Notes: generated from the sequence alone by a model not told the origin. Positions 37,747-47,169 are shown, numbered from the stretch's first letter. The stretch is 64,000 nt of DNA from Bradyrhizobium barranii subsp. apii (GCF_011516635.5 NZ_CP096255.1:6880501-6944500); one strand, 5' to 3'. Program-made: numbers and translations.

Positions 37747-38055
37747 TCAGATCGGCATCTTCATGATGTCTTCATATGCCGCGATCACGCGGTCGCGGAC
37801 CGAGACCAGCGTGGACACCGCGACGTCGGTGTCGGCGACCGCCGTCACCACGTCCATCACGTTGGCCTTGCCGGCGGCCATCGCCACCGTCTGGGCGTCG
37901 GACTTGCGGCCGGACTCCATGACGCTGCCGACAGCGTCTTTCAGGAGCGAAGCGAAGGACTGCCCGCTCGCTTCGCTGCCCTTGCCGGCGCCGCTGTTCT
38001 CCAGCACGCGGGCGAGGTTGGCATAAGCATTGGCTGCGATTGTCGGTGATGCCAT
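37747..38055 (-). CDS. fliE: flagellar hook-basal body protein FliE
   Basis: 102 residues. FliE joins the MS ring to the rod. The conserved C-terminal part (MDVVTAVADTDVAVSTLVSVRDRVIAAYEDIMKMPI) is present. It follows flgC after 16 bases. Confidence 0.92.
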   Translation of the reverse strand: MASPTIAANAYANLARVLENSGAGKGSEASGQSFASLLKDAVGSVMESGRKSDAQTVAMAAGKANVMDVVTAVADTDVAVSTLVSVRDRVIAAYEDIMKMPI

Positions 38056-38071
38056 GGCTCAAATGTCCTGT

Positions 38072-38497
38072 TCAGCTCTTGAGGATGTCGAGCGTGCGCT
38101 GGATCATCCGGCGCGTCGCACTGATGATGTTGAGATTGGCCTCGTAGGACCGCTGCGCGTCGCGCATGTCGGTCATCTCGACCACCGAGTTCACGTTGGG
38201 ATATTTGACGTTGCCGGTCGCATCGGCCGCCGGATTGTTCGGCTCGAATTTGGTGCGGAAGTTCGACTGGTCCGGCTTGATCCTGCCGAGGGTGACGACC
38301 TGCGCGTCGAGCGTGCGGTCGAGCGCGGAGGAGAAGGTCGGCACCTTGCGCCGGTAGGGATCGCCGCCTGATGTCTGCGAGGTCGAATCCGCGTTCGCGA
38401 TGTTTTCGGAAATCACCCGCATGCGCCCGGCCTGCGCGCGCAGGCCGGAGGTCGCGATCGCCATCGAGCGGGCAAAGTCGCTGCTGTCATTCGCCAT
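38072..38497 (-). CDS. flgC: flagellar basal-body rod protein FlgC
   Basis: 141 residues. The N-terminal rod signature (MAIATSGLRAQAGRMRVISE, NIANADST) and the C-terminal segment MTDMRDAQRSYEANLNIISA are those of proximal rod proteins. It is exported by the type III apparatus encoded around it. Confidence 0.93.
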   Translation of the reverse strand: MANDSSDFARSMAIATSGLRAQAGRMRVISENIANADSTSQTSGGDPYRRKVPTFSSALDRTLDAQVVTLGRIKPDQSNFRTKFEPNNPAADATGNVKYPNVNSVVEMTDMRDAQRSYEANLNIISATRRMIQRTLDILKS

Positions 38498-38594
38498 GAT
38501 GCGCTTCCCTTAGCTCTTGAGCATGATCTCCGCGCAAACGCGTTCCGCGTTTGTCGCGAGAGAAAACCGCCCGCTCACTTTTCCGGACCATGCT

Positions 38595-38999
38595 CTAGCC
38601 CTTGCCGATCGCGGTCTTGAGCAGATGCAAGCTCTTGGAATAGAGCGAGGTCGCCGCCGCGTAGTCCATCTGGTTGCTGGCGGCCTTCATCATCTCCTCT
38701 TCGAGATTGACGGCGTTGCCGGCGGGACGGGTCTCGAAACCCGCATTCCTGTTCTGGTCAAAGCCCGAGGCCGCGCCGGATGGCGCCATGTGGGAGCCGC
38801 TGGTGCGGGTCAGCGCCAGGGGGCCCATCGAGCCGGTGACGGCGCCTGATTTGTCGAGCTTCGGCTCGACCAGGTCGCGTGGCCGGAATTTGGGCGTGTC
38901 GGAATTGGAGACGTTCTCGGACAGGACGCGCTGGCGTTCCTGGTGCCACTGCATCTTGGTGCGAATCGCCGACAGCACCGGGAGGTCGTTGATGGACAT
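38595..38999 (-). CDS. flgB: flagellar basal-body rod protein FlgB
   Basis: 134 residues from the ATG at 38999; a longer frame begins ten codons earlier but lacks the family start. Rod motif QERQRVLSENVSNSDTPKFRPRD, then C-terminal NQMDYAAATSLYSKSLHLLKTAIG. It is the first gene of the flgB-flgC-fliE-fliQ-fliR-flhB run, and a consensus CtrA box lies 62 bases upstream. Confidence 0.93.
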   Translation of the reverse strand: MSINDLPVLSAIRTKMQWHQERQRVLSENVSNSDTPKFRPRDLVEPKLDKSGAVTGSMGPLALTRTSGSHMAPSGAASGFDQNRNAGFETRPAGNAVNLEEEMMKAASNQMDYAAATSLYSKSLHLLKTAIGKG

Positions 39000-39060
39000 C
39001 GTTGCGGCTCCTTCCGCCTCTCGGACCAAAGGCCCGAAGCTAGGCAGAATTTGCCGCGTG

Positions 39061-39080
39061 TATGGTTAACAGGTGGTTAA
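39061..39080 (-). promoter_or_regulatory. consensus CtrA-binding box upstream of flgB
   Basis: The minus strand reads TTAACCACCTGTTAACCATA, an exact TTAA-N7-TTAAC box followed by CATA, as in the Caulobacter consensus. It is the only such box in the 349-base spacer between divergent flgB and fliO. The remainder of that spacer (39081-39348) shows no other feature I can support. Confidence 0.8.
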
Positions 39081-39348
39081 AGATGGCGTCGATGCATGTC
39101 CCTTGACGGAACACCGCTTTGCGCCCCCGTGATTCTACGCATCCAAAAGCGGCATTAACCCAACCGTTTGGCGGGCCATGCACAAGCCAAGAAGTCGTTT
39201 TGGATCGAGCGATTCATAGGTTATTAAGAGCTGGGGACGGCAAAACTTGCCGTGGGACGTTAAGAAATCGCAGTTTGGGGCATCCCACGCCGATGGTTGG
39301 CGCGTCTGACCATGGGCACGAGAAAAGCGCCATTTGTCGGGGACAAGT

Positions 39349-40326
39349 ATGCAAGGCAGCCCAATCACCTTCATCGTGGCGTTCATCGTCGTTCTGGCGT
39401 TGATCGGCGTCGCCGCATGGTTGGTTCGCCGATTCGCCAGCAGCCGGCTCGGTGCCAACACCCAGCGCGGCCGGATGCCCCGGCTTGCCGTGATCGATGC
39501 CGCCGCGGTCGATGGCCGGCGCCGCCTGGTGCTGGTCCGGCGTGACAATGTAGAGCATCTCCTGATGATTGGCGGTCCCACCGACATCGTCGTCGAGCCC
39601 AATATCGTGCGCGCCGCGCCCGGCCGCGACCAGCTTCCGCAGCGTTCCAATGCCGCCGAGCCGCCGCGCCTTGCCCCGATGCCCGATACCAGCAGCTGGA
39701 CCGACGAAGCTCCGCGGCCCGAACTGCTCGATCATCCCGAACCGCAAATGCCCGAGCCGCCGCGGCCGCGCCCGTCCTTCGCCGACGAGGTACGCCGGCC
39801 CGCTCCCGCGCTGGCCGAGCGCCGCAACGAACCGCCACTGGCCGGCTTTCCGCCTGAGCCGATCCTGCCGCCGCGCCCCGAGCGCGAGGCACGCCCCGAG
39901 CCGGTTCCGCCGCGCATCGCCCGCAGCGAGCCTCCGCTGATGCCACGTCCCCCGCGGCAGAGCGAGCCGGTGAAAGTGCCCCCGGTGCGCGCCGAGCGCG
40001 CGGCCGCGCCGCCGCCTCCCCCGCCCGTGCCGCAGGCTCCGCCCGTTCCGCCGCCGGCCCCCGCTCCTGCCGCGCCCTCGAACGCCGAGCAGAATCTCGC
40101 CGAGATGGCGCAGCGGCTCGAAGCCGCGCTGCGCCGCCCCGCCGGCGAGACAGTCGCGCCTCCGGTTGCGCCCGAGCCGCCCGCTCCGCCGCCGCCCCGC
40201 GCCGCACGCAGCGAGCCGCCGGCCCCCCCGGCTCCGCCCGCAAAGCCGGCCGCGGAGAAGACCAGCTTTGAAAATCTCGAAGACGAGATGGCCTCGCTGC
40301 TCGGCCGTCCGAAGCCGTCTTCGTGA
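39349..40326 (+). CDS. fliO: FliO-like flagellar biosynthesis protein with long Pro-rich tail
   Basis: 325 residues from the ATG at 39349. One membrane helix (about 5-25) and a short cytoplasmic FliO-type domain (about 30-85: RRLVLVRRDNVEHLLMIGGPTDIVVEPNIV) are followed by about 230 residues rich in Pro, Arg, Glu and Ala, with a short helix (NAEQNLAEMAQRLEAALRRP) near the end. FliO helps FliP assemble. Its stop overlaps the fliP GTG, supporting the assignment. Confidence 0.85.
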   Translation: MQGSPITFIVAFIVVLALIGVAAWLVRRFASSRLGANTQRGRMPRLAVIDAAAVDGRRRLVLVRRDNVEHLLMIGGPTDIVVEPNIVRAAPGRDQLPQRSNAAEPPRLAPMPDTSSWTDEAPRPELLDHPEPQMPEPPRPRPSFADEVRRPAPALAERRNEPPLAGFPPEPILPPRPEREARPEPVPPRIARSEPPLMPRPPRQSEPVKVPPVRAERAAAPPPPPPVPQAPPVPPPAPAPAAPSNAEQNLAEMAQRLEAALRRPAGETVAPPVAPEPPAPPPPRAARSEPPAPPAPPAKPAAEKTSFENLEDEMASLLGRPKPSS

Positions 40327-41078
40327 GGCTGCCGGCCCTCCCGCGTAGAGTTGTTTTTCTTTCTGTCCTGATCGCCGCGGCTTCGCTCGCGATGCCTGCG
40401 CATGCGCAGGACATCAGCATCAATCTCGGCGGTCAGGGGGGCGGCGTCACCGAGCGCGCGATCCAGCTCATCGCGCTGCTCACGGTGCTGTCGATCGCGC
40501 CGTCGATCCTGATCATGATGACGTCATTCACGCGCATCGTGGTCGTCTTGTCGCTGCTGCGCACCGCGATGGGCACGGCGACCGCGCCGCCGAACTCGGT
40601 GATCATCGCGCTCGCGATGTTCCTCACCTTCTTCGTGATGGGACCTGTGCTGCAGAAGTCCTACGACGAAGGCATCCGCCCGCTCGTCGCCAACCAGCTT
40701 GGCGTCGAGGACGCACTCCAGCGCGCTTCCGTCCCCTTGCGCGGCTTCATGCAGAAGAACGTGCGCGAGAAGGACCTCAAGCTGTTCCTGGATCTCTCGG
40801 GCGAGCCGCCGCCGGCCACGCCGGATGACCTCGCGCTTCGCATCCTCGTCCCCGCCTTCATGATCTCCGAGTTGAAGCGCGCCTTCGAGATCGGCTTCCT
40901 GCTGTTTCTCCCCTTCCTGATCATCGACCTCGTCGTCGCCTCCGTGCTGATGTCGATGGGCATGATGATGCTGCCGCCCGCAACGATCTCGCTGCCGTTC
41001 AAGCTGATCTTCTTCGTGCTGGTCGATGGCTGGTCGCTGGTGGCGGGAAGCCTGGTGCAGAGTTACGGGGGCGGATAG
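40323..41078 (+). CDS. fliP: flagellar export apparatus protein FliP
   Basis: 251 residues with a GTG start overlapping the fliO stop (GTGA). A cleaved signal peptide (about 1-28, ending PAHAQD) is usual for FliP. The conserved MMTSFTRIVVVLSLLRTAMG, the PPNSVIIALAMFLTFFVMGP segment and the C-terminal membrane hairpin are present. It forms the core of the export gate with FliQ and FliR, which are encoded on the opposite strand. Confidence 0.95.
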   Translation: MRLPALPRRVVFLSVLIAAASLAMPAHAQDISINLGGQGGGVTERAIQLIALLTVLSIAPSILIMMTSFTRIVVVLSLLRTAMGTATAPPNSVIIALAMFLTFFVMGPVLQKSYDEGIRPLVANQLGVEDALQRASVPLRGFMQKNVREKDLKLFLDLSGEPPPATPDDLALRILVPAFMISELKRAFEIGFLLFLPFLIIDLVVASVLMSMGMMMLPPATISLPFKLIFFVLVDGWSLVAGSLVQSYGGG

Positions 41079-41095
41079 CTGCGGCTCCATCCGCC

Positions 41096-41200
41096 GTCAT
41101 GCCCCGGCTTGACCGGGGCATCCAGTACGCCGCGGCCTTTCGATTTCATCACTGCGGCCTCTGGAATACTAGATCGCCCGATCAAGTCGGGCGATGACAC
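41096..41200. repeat. dispersed palindromic intergenic repeat, family A copy 2
   Basis: GTCATGCCCCGGCTTGACCG...GGGCATCCAGTACGCCGC...CTCTGGAATACT...GGGCGATGAC. Its reverse complement matches the element at 13074-13174 along its length. It lies just after fliP. Confidence 0.8.
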
Positions 41201-41240
41201 CGAGAACGTGGCGTACAGTGAGACGGCGTCGACAGCGCCC

Positions 41241-41477
41241 CTACCCCTTCACGTCATACTGCTTGCTGAGGTGATCGCCGATCTGCACCAGCATGGCGAC
41301 GCTTTCGGGGAAGCCCGGCTTATCCGTCGCGGCCTGGTCGGCATCGGCGCGGAATTCCCAGCTATCGCCGTCGCGGACGATCGAGATGACGAGGTCATCC
41401 GGACCATCGGCATGGACCTTCAATTCGGCCCGCGCCATGGCGATGAGTTCGGCTTCGGTCTTGGCAGGCTTGCTCAT
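41241..41477 (-). CDS. small hypothetical protein (78 aa)
   Basis: The start is the ATG at 41477 (MSKPAKTEAELIAMARAELK). An acidic alpha/beta mini-protein with no signal or membrane segment. The pattern VISIVRDGDSWEFRAD suggests a compact domain, family unknown. It converges with fliP and precedes the TPR gene end. Confidence 0.6.
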   Translation of the reverse strand: MSKPAKTEAELIAMARAELKVHADGPDDLVISIVRDGDSWEFRADADQAATDKPGFPESVAMLVQIGDHLSKQYDVKG

Positions 41478-41558
41478 ATCGACGCTCTCCCGGCATGAAG
41501 ACGCGCAGGTTGCCGCTTCAACGGGCACCTGTCGAGAGGCCTCGTAGTAGCAGGGTTC

Positions 41559-44500
41559 CTACCGCGTCATCTTGATCTGCCGCACGACGGGGATCGTGGG
41601 CAGCGAGCCGGTGTGGTCGGCCTCGTCCTTGGCTTGCGGCGAGGCCGGCGCGCGGGCGGTTGCGTCGGGGAAGCGCTGCTTCATCTCGCGCAGGAAGCCG
41701 TCGAGCGTGTCGACGCTGGCAGCGAGCTTGGCGATCTCGGCGAATTCGGCGCTGGAGGACGCTGCCGGCTTGCTCGCGATGTCGAACGCGACCCGGTCCG
41801 CACTCTCGCTCATCAGCGGCGCATATTTCTCGCGGAAGCGCGACAGGCCGATCGAATCGTCGGCGAGCGCATAGCCGACGGCGGCACGGATGATGTCGCT
41901 CTTCTCCACCGCGTTGAGCGGCTTGAAGTCGCGAAAGCGGTCGCCGTAGTAGAGCTCGATCTGCTCGGCGGATTCGCGCCAGCGCCGCGCCGCCCAGAAG
42001 ATGTCGGAGCGCAGGCGGAGCACCTCGCGTCCGGAGACGTTGGAGACGATGTCGAGCGCGAGATCGTGGCGGCCGACGTCGCTCTGCGCGCGCGCCTCCA
42101 GCAGCAGCCGCTGCTGCCGCAGCTCGCCGGAGAGATCGCTGATGCGGCTCGCGCGCAGCGCCGAGATCGCCATGTCGGGCTTGCGGTTGGCGAGGTAGAT
42201 CATGGACAGGCGCGCGGCGACCTGGGCGCGGGCTGCGCCTTCGAGGCGATGGTCGACCTGGTACTGCAACAGCTCGGCGGCCTGGTCGAGCAGGTCGATC
42301 GAGGCGAGACGGTCGGCGAGTCGGCGGATCAGCTCGTCGCCGCGGCGGCCGATCGGCGTCAGCTCGCGGAACTCGTAGAACATCCCGAGCGCCTCGACCG
42401 GCGGCAGCTCGTCGCCCTTGGGCCCCAGGAATATCTGCGTGAACAGGTCGGAGGCGAGGTCCTGCGCCTGACGCGAGGCCTCGGCGTTCGGCTGGAGCCT
42501 TGTCGCGGTGCGCGCCGCCCTGAGCGCGTCCCGGTAGCGCCCGTTCTCGGCATATATCTGCGACAGCATCTGGAGCGTCTTGACCTCGATCGAGTCGCCC
42601 CGCCAGGTCATCGACAGCGTCTCGAGCTCACGCAGCGCGTCTTCCTTGCTGATCTCGTCGCGCTTCTGCCGCAGCGCTACTTCGAGCTGCTTGGCCTCGG
42701 CCGCCGCCTGACGATCGTTCGAGGCGACCGCGAATTTGTAGTCGTCGAGCGCGTCCTTGTCGTGGCCGAGCGCCTCGGCGAGCCGGCCGCGCAGCACGGC
42801 GAAGCCGGGCGCCGCCTCTGGCGATATGCCGACCACCTCGATCTCGCTGCGGCGCTTGGAGGCGCCGGCATAATCCTTCACCTCGAGCGAGGCGCGCATC
42901 GCCTCCATCGTCACGATGCGCTGGATGTCGATCGGCAGCGAGGCGATGGCGAATTCGACGTTCTTGAACTTCTCGCGCGCATCCGCCCACTTGCCCTGGC
43001 GCGCATAGGCGAGCGCCTTCCAGAGCTGGGAATCGTGGCTGTTGCCGATCACGGGATTGGCGAGGTCCTTCAAGCCCTGCGCTGGCCGGCCGATCAAGAT
43101 GTTCGCGATCGCATGCATGATCAGCGCGCCACTCTCCTCCTTGTTGAGGGGATCGGCCAGCATCAGGTCGGTCACCGACTTGGCTTCGTGGTACATGGCG
43201 CGCGACATGTAGAACTGCGCGAGATCGAGCCGTGGCAGCGAGCGCTGCGCCGGCTCGACGGCCGCGATCGCCGTGATCAGACTGCCCTGGCGCGTCCAGA
43301 AATCCTCCGACTGGCCCTTGCGCCAGCCTTCCGGACTGAAGACCGGCCGCACCGCGGTCGGTGCCCGCTCGGCGGAGATATCGACCGGCGACAGCGTCAG
43401 TCCGCCCTTCTTGCCGAGAATGACCTTGTCGGATCCGACCTCGACGCCGACCTCGTCGGAGTTCGGCCGGATCGCGATGCCGTGCGCGGATTCCAGCAAC
43501 GAGAGATCGACGAGATCCTGCCGCTTGATGAAGCCGCGCACCGGCCGCTGCCCGGTGACGACATAGAGCGTGTCGCCGGCGTCGGGATCGGTCAGCTTGT
43601 GCAACAGGCCCGGATTGGCGAAGGGGATCGCGATATTGGCGAGCGCGGGGTCGGTGATGTTGCGCGACATCATCAGCGGCAGCGGCGTCGCCTGGATCTT
43701 GTCGGCGAGCGTCAGGAGCCAATTGGTCTCCTTGCCGACCTCCTCGCTCGTCAGCGAGTAGACCAGCGGCCGGGTGAGACGGATGCGGACAGCCTGTCCC
43801 TTGTCGAGCGGCATCCGGCTGACCTCGCCGATCATCGCACCGCCCCGGCTGCGGATCGCCTCGACATCGATCGGCTTCGGCGTATCGAACACTAGCCACA
43901 CGGTGTCGCCGCGGCGGAACGCCGCCGCAGGCGTTGCCACCTGAAGCGGGAAGATCACGCGCAAGCCATCGCTGTCGCGGCGGACATCGACGCTGGCCAC
44001 GGTGGGCTGCGGCGCGGCCGGCGCCTCGGCAGGTGCGGCCTTGACGCTGTCCTTGGCCGGCTCTTTCGCAGCCTCCTTGACGACCTCCTTGGGCGCTTCG
44101 GACACCGCGGGCTTGACGGGCGCGACCACAGCTTCCGTTGCCGTTGCCGGCGCCGCAGGCTTCGACACGTCCTTGGGCGGTTCCGCAGCATGCGGTGCTT
44201 CAGCCGCGGGAGCCGGCGCAGGCTTCGGTGCTTCGACCGGCGGCATCGCCGCCGGAGCTTCCGGCTTCACCTCGGGCTTCGCTTCGATCTTGGCTTCGAT
44301 CTTGGCTTCGATCTTGGCTTCGCGCGCGATCGTCTCGGACGTCGGCGGCGCGATCTCGCGATGGACCTCCTTCGGCTTCTCGGCCGCCGGCTTTTCCGGA
44401 GTCGGTCCATGGCCTTGGGCCGCAGGCTTCGCCTGCGCGATCACCGCCTCAGCCGTCGCGGCGGTCTTGCCCTTGTCGGGTTGGAAGGAGATGTCGACGA

Positions 44501-45323
44501 CGTAATTCTTCTCGTCGCGGAAGGAGTGCACGTCCGAATCGCCGATCAGCGCGATCTCGACACTGGTCTGGTCGCTGTCGGACTTCTGCTTGATCGAGGC
44601 GACGTTCGGGGGCGCGGCGACGACGGCGTCCGCCAGATCGAAATTGAGGCCGGCATTGAACGCGAGCGTCAGCTTCTGCTCGTTGAGCACGGAGGACACG
44701 CCGACGCCGTCGGGCATCTCGAATACGAAGCGCACGAAAGTCGGCTGCACCGAGGCGCGCACGCGGATCTGCGGTCGCTTCTTAGTCTCGGCAGCGGCGC
44801 GCTGGGCGCGCAAGGCACGTTCGGCGACACGCGCACGCTCGGCCAGTTCCTTGACCACGTCCATGGGCAGGCTTGGCGGCGGCCCCTTCCAGCCCTCCGG
44901 CAAGAGATCGATGAAGGTGCGCTCGCCGGCATTCATGGTGTTGACGGTGACGCGCCGCGCCAGCGACAGGCGGATGGCGCTGCCGTCGGGATCGCGGCGG
45001 GCAGAATTAACGTAGTCGGGCGCACCTTCCGGAACGCGATCGACGGGAACGTCGACCGCCCGGTCGAAGCGAATGATGAGAATGGAGCCGGCCGTCGTCA
45101 CCTCGGAGGGAACGTCCTCGCCGAGCTTGATCACCAGACGGGCAAAGCCGCCACCGGCCGAGAAAGTCGCCTCGCCCCGGACCACATCGGCGGCGCGGGC
45201 GGGCGCACCGAGGCCAATGAGCAGGCAGGCCGCCACCACGGGTGCCTTGCGGACGTGACGCGACAGCCCCTGCGCCAAAGCGCGGGCTCGCGACATAAAT
45301 CCAGCGGCAGCCTTCTGCGCCAT
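41559..45323 (-). CDS. large TPR protein with AMIN-like N-terminus, linked to the flagellar cluster
   Basis: About 1254 residues from the ATG at 45323 (45296 is another choice). A signal peptide or anchor ends near APARAAD. The next part (about 50-150: ARLVIKLGEDVPSEVTTAGS) resembles an AMIN-type envelope-binding domain. An Ala/Lys/Pro/Glu linker (about 290-440) contains a 12-base tandem repeat. The C-terminal 600 residues are helical TPR-like repeats (for example HAIANILIGRPAQGLKDLAN). Its place beside fliP and its CtrA box suggest a role in motility or envelope polarity; the biochemical role is unknown. The prophage lies directly upstream. Confidence 0.75.
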   Translation of the reverse strand: MAQKAAAGFMSRARALAQGLSRHVRKAPVVAACLLIGLGAPARAADVVRGEATFSAGGGFARLVIKLGEDVPSEVTTAGSILIIRFDRAVDVPVDRVPEGAPDYVNSARRDPDGSAIRLSLARRVTVNTMNAGERTFIDLLPEGWKGPPPSLPMDVVKELAERARVAERALRAQRAAAETKKRPQIRVRASVQPTFVRFVFEMPDGVGVSSVLNEQKLTLAFNAGLNFDLADAVVAAPPNVASIKQKSDSDQTSVEIALIGDSDVHSFRDEKNYVVDISFQPDKGKTAATAEAVIAQAKPAAQGHGPTPEKPAAEKPKEVHREIAPPTSETIAREAKIEAKIEAKIEAKPEVKPEAPAAMPPVEAPKPAPAPAAEAPHAAEPPKDVSKPAAPATATEAVVAPVKPAVSEAPKEVVKEAAKEPAKDSVKAAPAEAPAAPQPTVASVDVRRDSDGLRVIFPLQVATPAAAFRRGDTVWLVFDTPKPIDVEAIRSRGGAMIGEVSRMPLDKGQAVRIRLTRPLVYSLTSEEVGKETNWLLTLADKIQATPLPLMMSRNITDPALANIAIPFANPGLLHKLTDPDAGDTLYVVTGQRPVRGFIKRQDLVDLSLLESAHGIAIRPNSDEVGVEVGSDKVILGKKGGLTLSPVDISAERAPTAVRPVFSPEGWRKGQSEDFWTRQGSLITAIAAVEPAQRSLPRLDLAQFYMSRAMYHEAKSVTDLMLADPLNKEESGALIMHAIANILIGRPAQGLKDLANPVIGNSHDSQLWKALAYARQGKWADAREKFKNVEFAIASLPIDIQRIVTMEAMRASLEVKDYAGASKRRSEIEVVGISPEAAPGFAVLRGRLAEALGHDKDALDDYKFAVASNDRQAAAEAKQLEVALRQKRDEISKEDALRELETLSMTWRGDSIEVKTLQMLSQIYAENGRYRDALRAARTATRLQPNAEASRQAQDLASDLFTQIFLGPKGDELPPVEALGMFYEFRELTPIGRRGDELIRRLADRLASIDLLDQAAELLQYQVDHRLEGAARAQVAARLSMIYLANRKPDMAISALRASRISDLSGELRQQRLLLEARAQSDVGRHDLALDIVSNVSGREVLRLRSDIFWAARRWRESAEQIELYYGDRFRDFKPLNAVEKSDIIRAAVGYALADDSIGLSRFREKYAPLMSESADRVAFDIASKPAASSSAEFAEIAKLAASVDTLDGFLREMKQRFPDATARAPASPQAKDEADHTGSLPTIPVVRQIKMTR
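44281..44322. repeat. 12-base tandem repeat in the TPR gene linker
   Basis: About 3.5 copies of GATCTTGGCTTC, encoding repeated Ala-Lys-Ile-Glu on the minus strand. The repeat is in frame, so copy-number change would alter linker length without breaking the protein. Confidence 0.8.
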
Positions 45324-45400
45324 TGGCGGCGTTTCTTCCAATTCGGCGGTCCATGCCGGCACTGGCGCCGGCCCGTGCCGTCGACTGTAGGTTTTGCCAA

Positions 45401-45416
45401 TTAAGGACTTGTTAAC
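45401..45416 (-). promoter_or_regulatory. CtrA-binding box upstream of the TPR gene
   Basis: TTAA-GGACTTG-TTAAC fits TTAA-N7-TTAAC exactly and lies 78 bases before the TPR gene start (the motif itself reads on the plus strand). It coincides with the left 14-bp prophage boundary repeat, so its last base was supplied by the prophage side. Confidence 0.65.
45402..45415. repeat. left 14-bp prophage boundary repeat (candidate attL)
   Basis: TAAGGACTTGTTAA, identical to 57780-57793. The flanking bases differ on both sides, so the identity is exactly 14 bases. Confidence 0.6.
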
Positions 45417-45450
45417 GTCAGCCCATTGAAATTTAACCGCTTCCGGTCGC

Positions 45451-45528
45451 TGTGCGCCCTCATGTGCGCCCCGGGGTTCGGCCTTTGTGCGGGTCCGCGT
45501 GGGGGCGCTTCCGGCCAGATTGTGCGCC
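45451..45528. repeat. cluster of TGTGCGCC boxes at the left prophage end
   Basis: TGTGCGCC at 45451, 45463 and 45521 plus the near match TGTGCGGG at 45486. They resemble recombinase-binding arrays; the right end carries the same box in both orientations. Confidence 0.55.
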
Positions 45529-45545
45529 GGGCCGGCGCGGTCGCT

Positions 45546-47011
45546 TCAGGGCTTCCGGGGCTGAATTGCAAGGCAGGACAGCGCTAGCCCGAACCCCATG
45601 CCCCAAGGGATAAGACCCCCATCCGAGAACGCCGCGCCGAAGGCCGCGGCATAGACGGCGAAGCATGTCGCCGATATCGCCGCGGACAACGCAAGCGGGT
45701 CGCGGCGATGCCATTGCCGCATGACAGCGATCGGCGCGAACGCGAACAGGATAAGGATCGATATCAGCCCTAGAAGCCCGTTCTCCGCTAGGCGTAGGAT
45801 CAGCATGGAATGCGGCGACGTGAATTCGGGTTCGATCCGCGCGTAAATGCCGGTCCCGATGCCGGTTAGCCAGTTTGCCTTTGCGATTGCGATGCCCGTC
45901 CTGACGGCTGCGGCCCGGTCTGCCCCAGATTGATCCTGAAGGGATTTGTTCAGTCTATCGCCGCTTGTCGGCTTGTCTATTTCGCCAGCATTCGCGCCGA
46001 AGAACGAACCGACGCCGCTCGCATAGTAGTTCCAGCCGCCAGAAGGCAGATGGACGGCGATAATGAACGCGACGACGGCGGGAACGGCCCATCGAACGTT
46101 CCCCTTGGCGATAGACAGAATAACCGCCGCCGCGGGCAGGCCGATCAGCGCCAAGATCAATCCCGCGCGGGAATAGACCAACAATCCGGCGTAGCAGAGA
46201 AAAAACAGAAGGGCGATTTTCGCCTTCGCGAAGTCCTTCGAGATGTAGAGGGCGCCGGCGGCGAGGGGCAAAATAGCGACCCAGCCCGCAATAAAGTTCA
46301 CGCTGTTGCCGTAACCGTTGCCGCCCGCCACGCGCATAAGATCAAGGTTCATTTTGTCCATCAGGAAGCCTTCCGCAGTCAGCGCGCAGCAATTGACCGT
46401 CAGGATGGCCGCCGACTGACTGAGCGCGACGACGGCAAAGCCCAAGCAGAAAAGAAACACGGCATGAACGAGGAAGGCGCGATCTGTCGCGTTCGCGGCA
46501 TACGCATAGACGACGACAAAGGGGATGATGATTTCGAAGAACCCACGCGCCAGCCATAGGCCGGATCGGTCGCAGCCGCGCTGCTGACGATCCAACTAGC
46601 CAAGGCAAGCGCCGCGCTGACGGTCAGGATCGGCGATGGCCGTTTCGGCGGCCGCAGGATCGCGGTTCCGATCGCTGACGCGATGAGCAACAGAAGAACG
46701 GGCCGGAACACTTCAAGCGCGACATTCCCGTCCATCAGGGTTTTCCGGATGGCCTTGATCGCCAAGAGGTTGTCCAGCGGCGCGGCGAAGGCGAGGATCA
46801 GCAAAGCGCGCTGGAACCGATCCGGGTACGCTTTCCAAAGCTGGAACCAGTAAAAATAGCCAAATCCGACCGCGACGGCGACCGCCTGCGCGAGATGGCT
46901 TGGCAGATAGTCCGGCTGTTTCAGGGCGACGACGGGCGCTGACGCCATGATCAAGGCGATAGCCAGACCGGGCGCGATAAATTTCCGATATTGCAAGATG
47001 ACGGCTTCCAT
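45546..47011 (-). pseudogene. O-antigen ligase/polymerase-like membrane protein, frameshifted prophage cargo
   Basis: Two overlapping frames form one gene. The 5' part (from the ATG at 47011) has several membrane helices and ends in TDPAYG; the rest continues in another frame from LWLARGFFEIIIPFVVVYA. The span is one base short of whole codons, with the break near 46550-46575. The rejoined protein (about 488 residues, about 12 helices, a large periplasmic loop with YYASGVGSFFGANAGEID and a GTGIYARIEPEFTSPHSMLIL segment) fits the O-antigen ligase/Wzy-type family. Phage copies of such enzymes change surface polysaccharide. It lies after the terminator of the phage operon, so it would need its own promoter. 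Confidence 0.7.
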
Positions 47012-47072
47012 CCCCGATTGCGGGCGCAACCTACCCAACAACCGAGGGGCGAACAAGAAGGCCCTTAAACGG

Positions 47073-47111
47073 AAAAAAGCCCCCGCCCCGGCCGAAGCCG
47101 GAAGCGGGGGC
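47073..47111 (-). terminator. rho-independent terminator of the prophage late operon
   Basis: On the minus strand GCCCCCGCTTCCGGC-TTCG-GCCGG...GCGGGGGC is followed by six T residues. It separates the lysis genes from the O-antigen ligase-like gene. Confidence 0.85.
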
Positions 47112-47169
47112 GAAGTCTAGGGAGGCGCGCCGGCGAGGCCGGCGCTACCGCGGAGGGCACCCCACGGGT

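Noticed and set aside
41613..43895. 760-codon plus-strand frame opposite the TPR gene
   Set aside because: It is the complement of TPR-like helices and has no recognisable domain or start signal.
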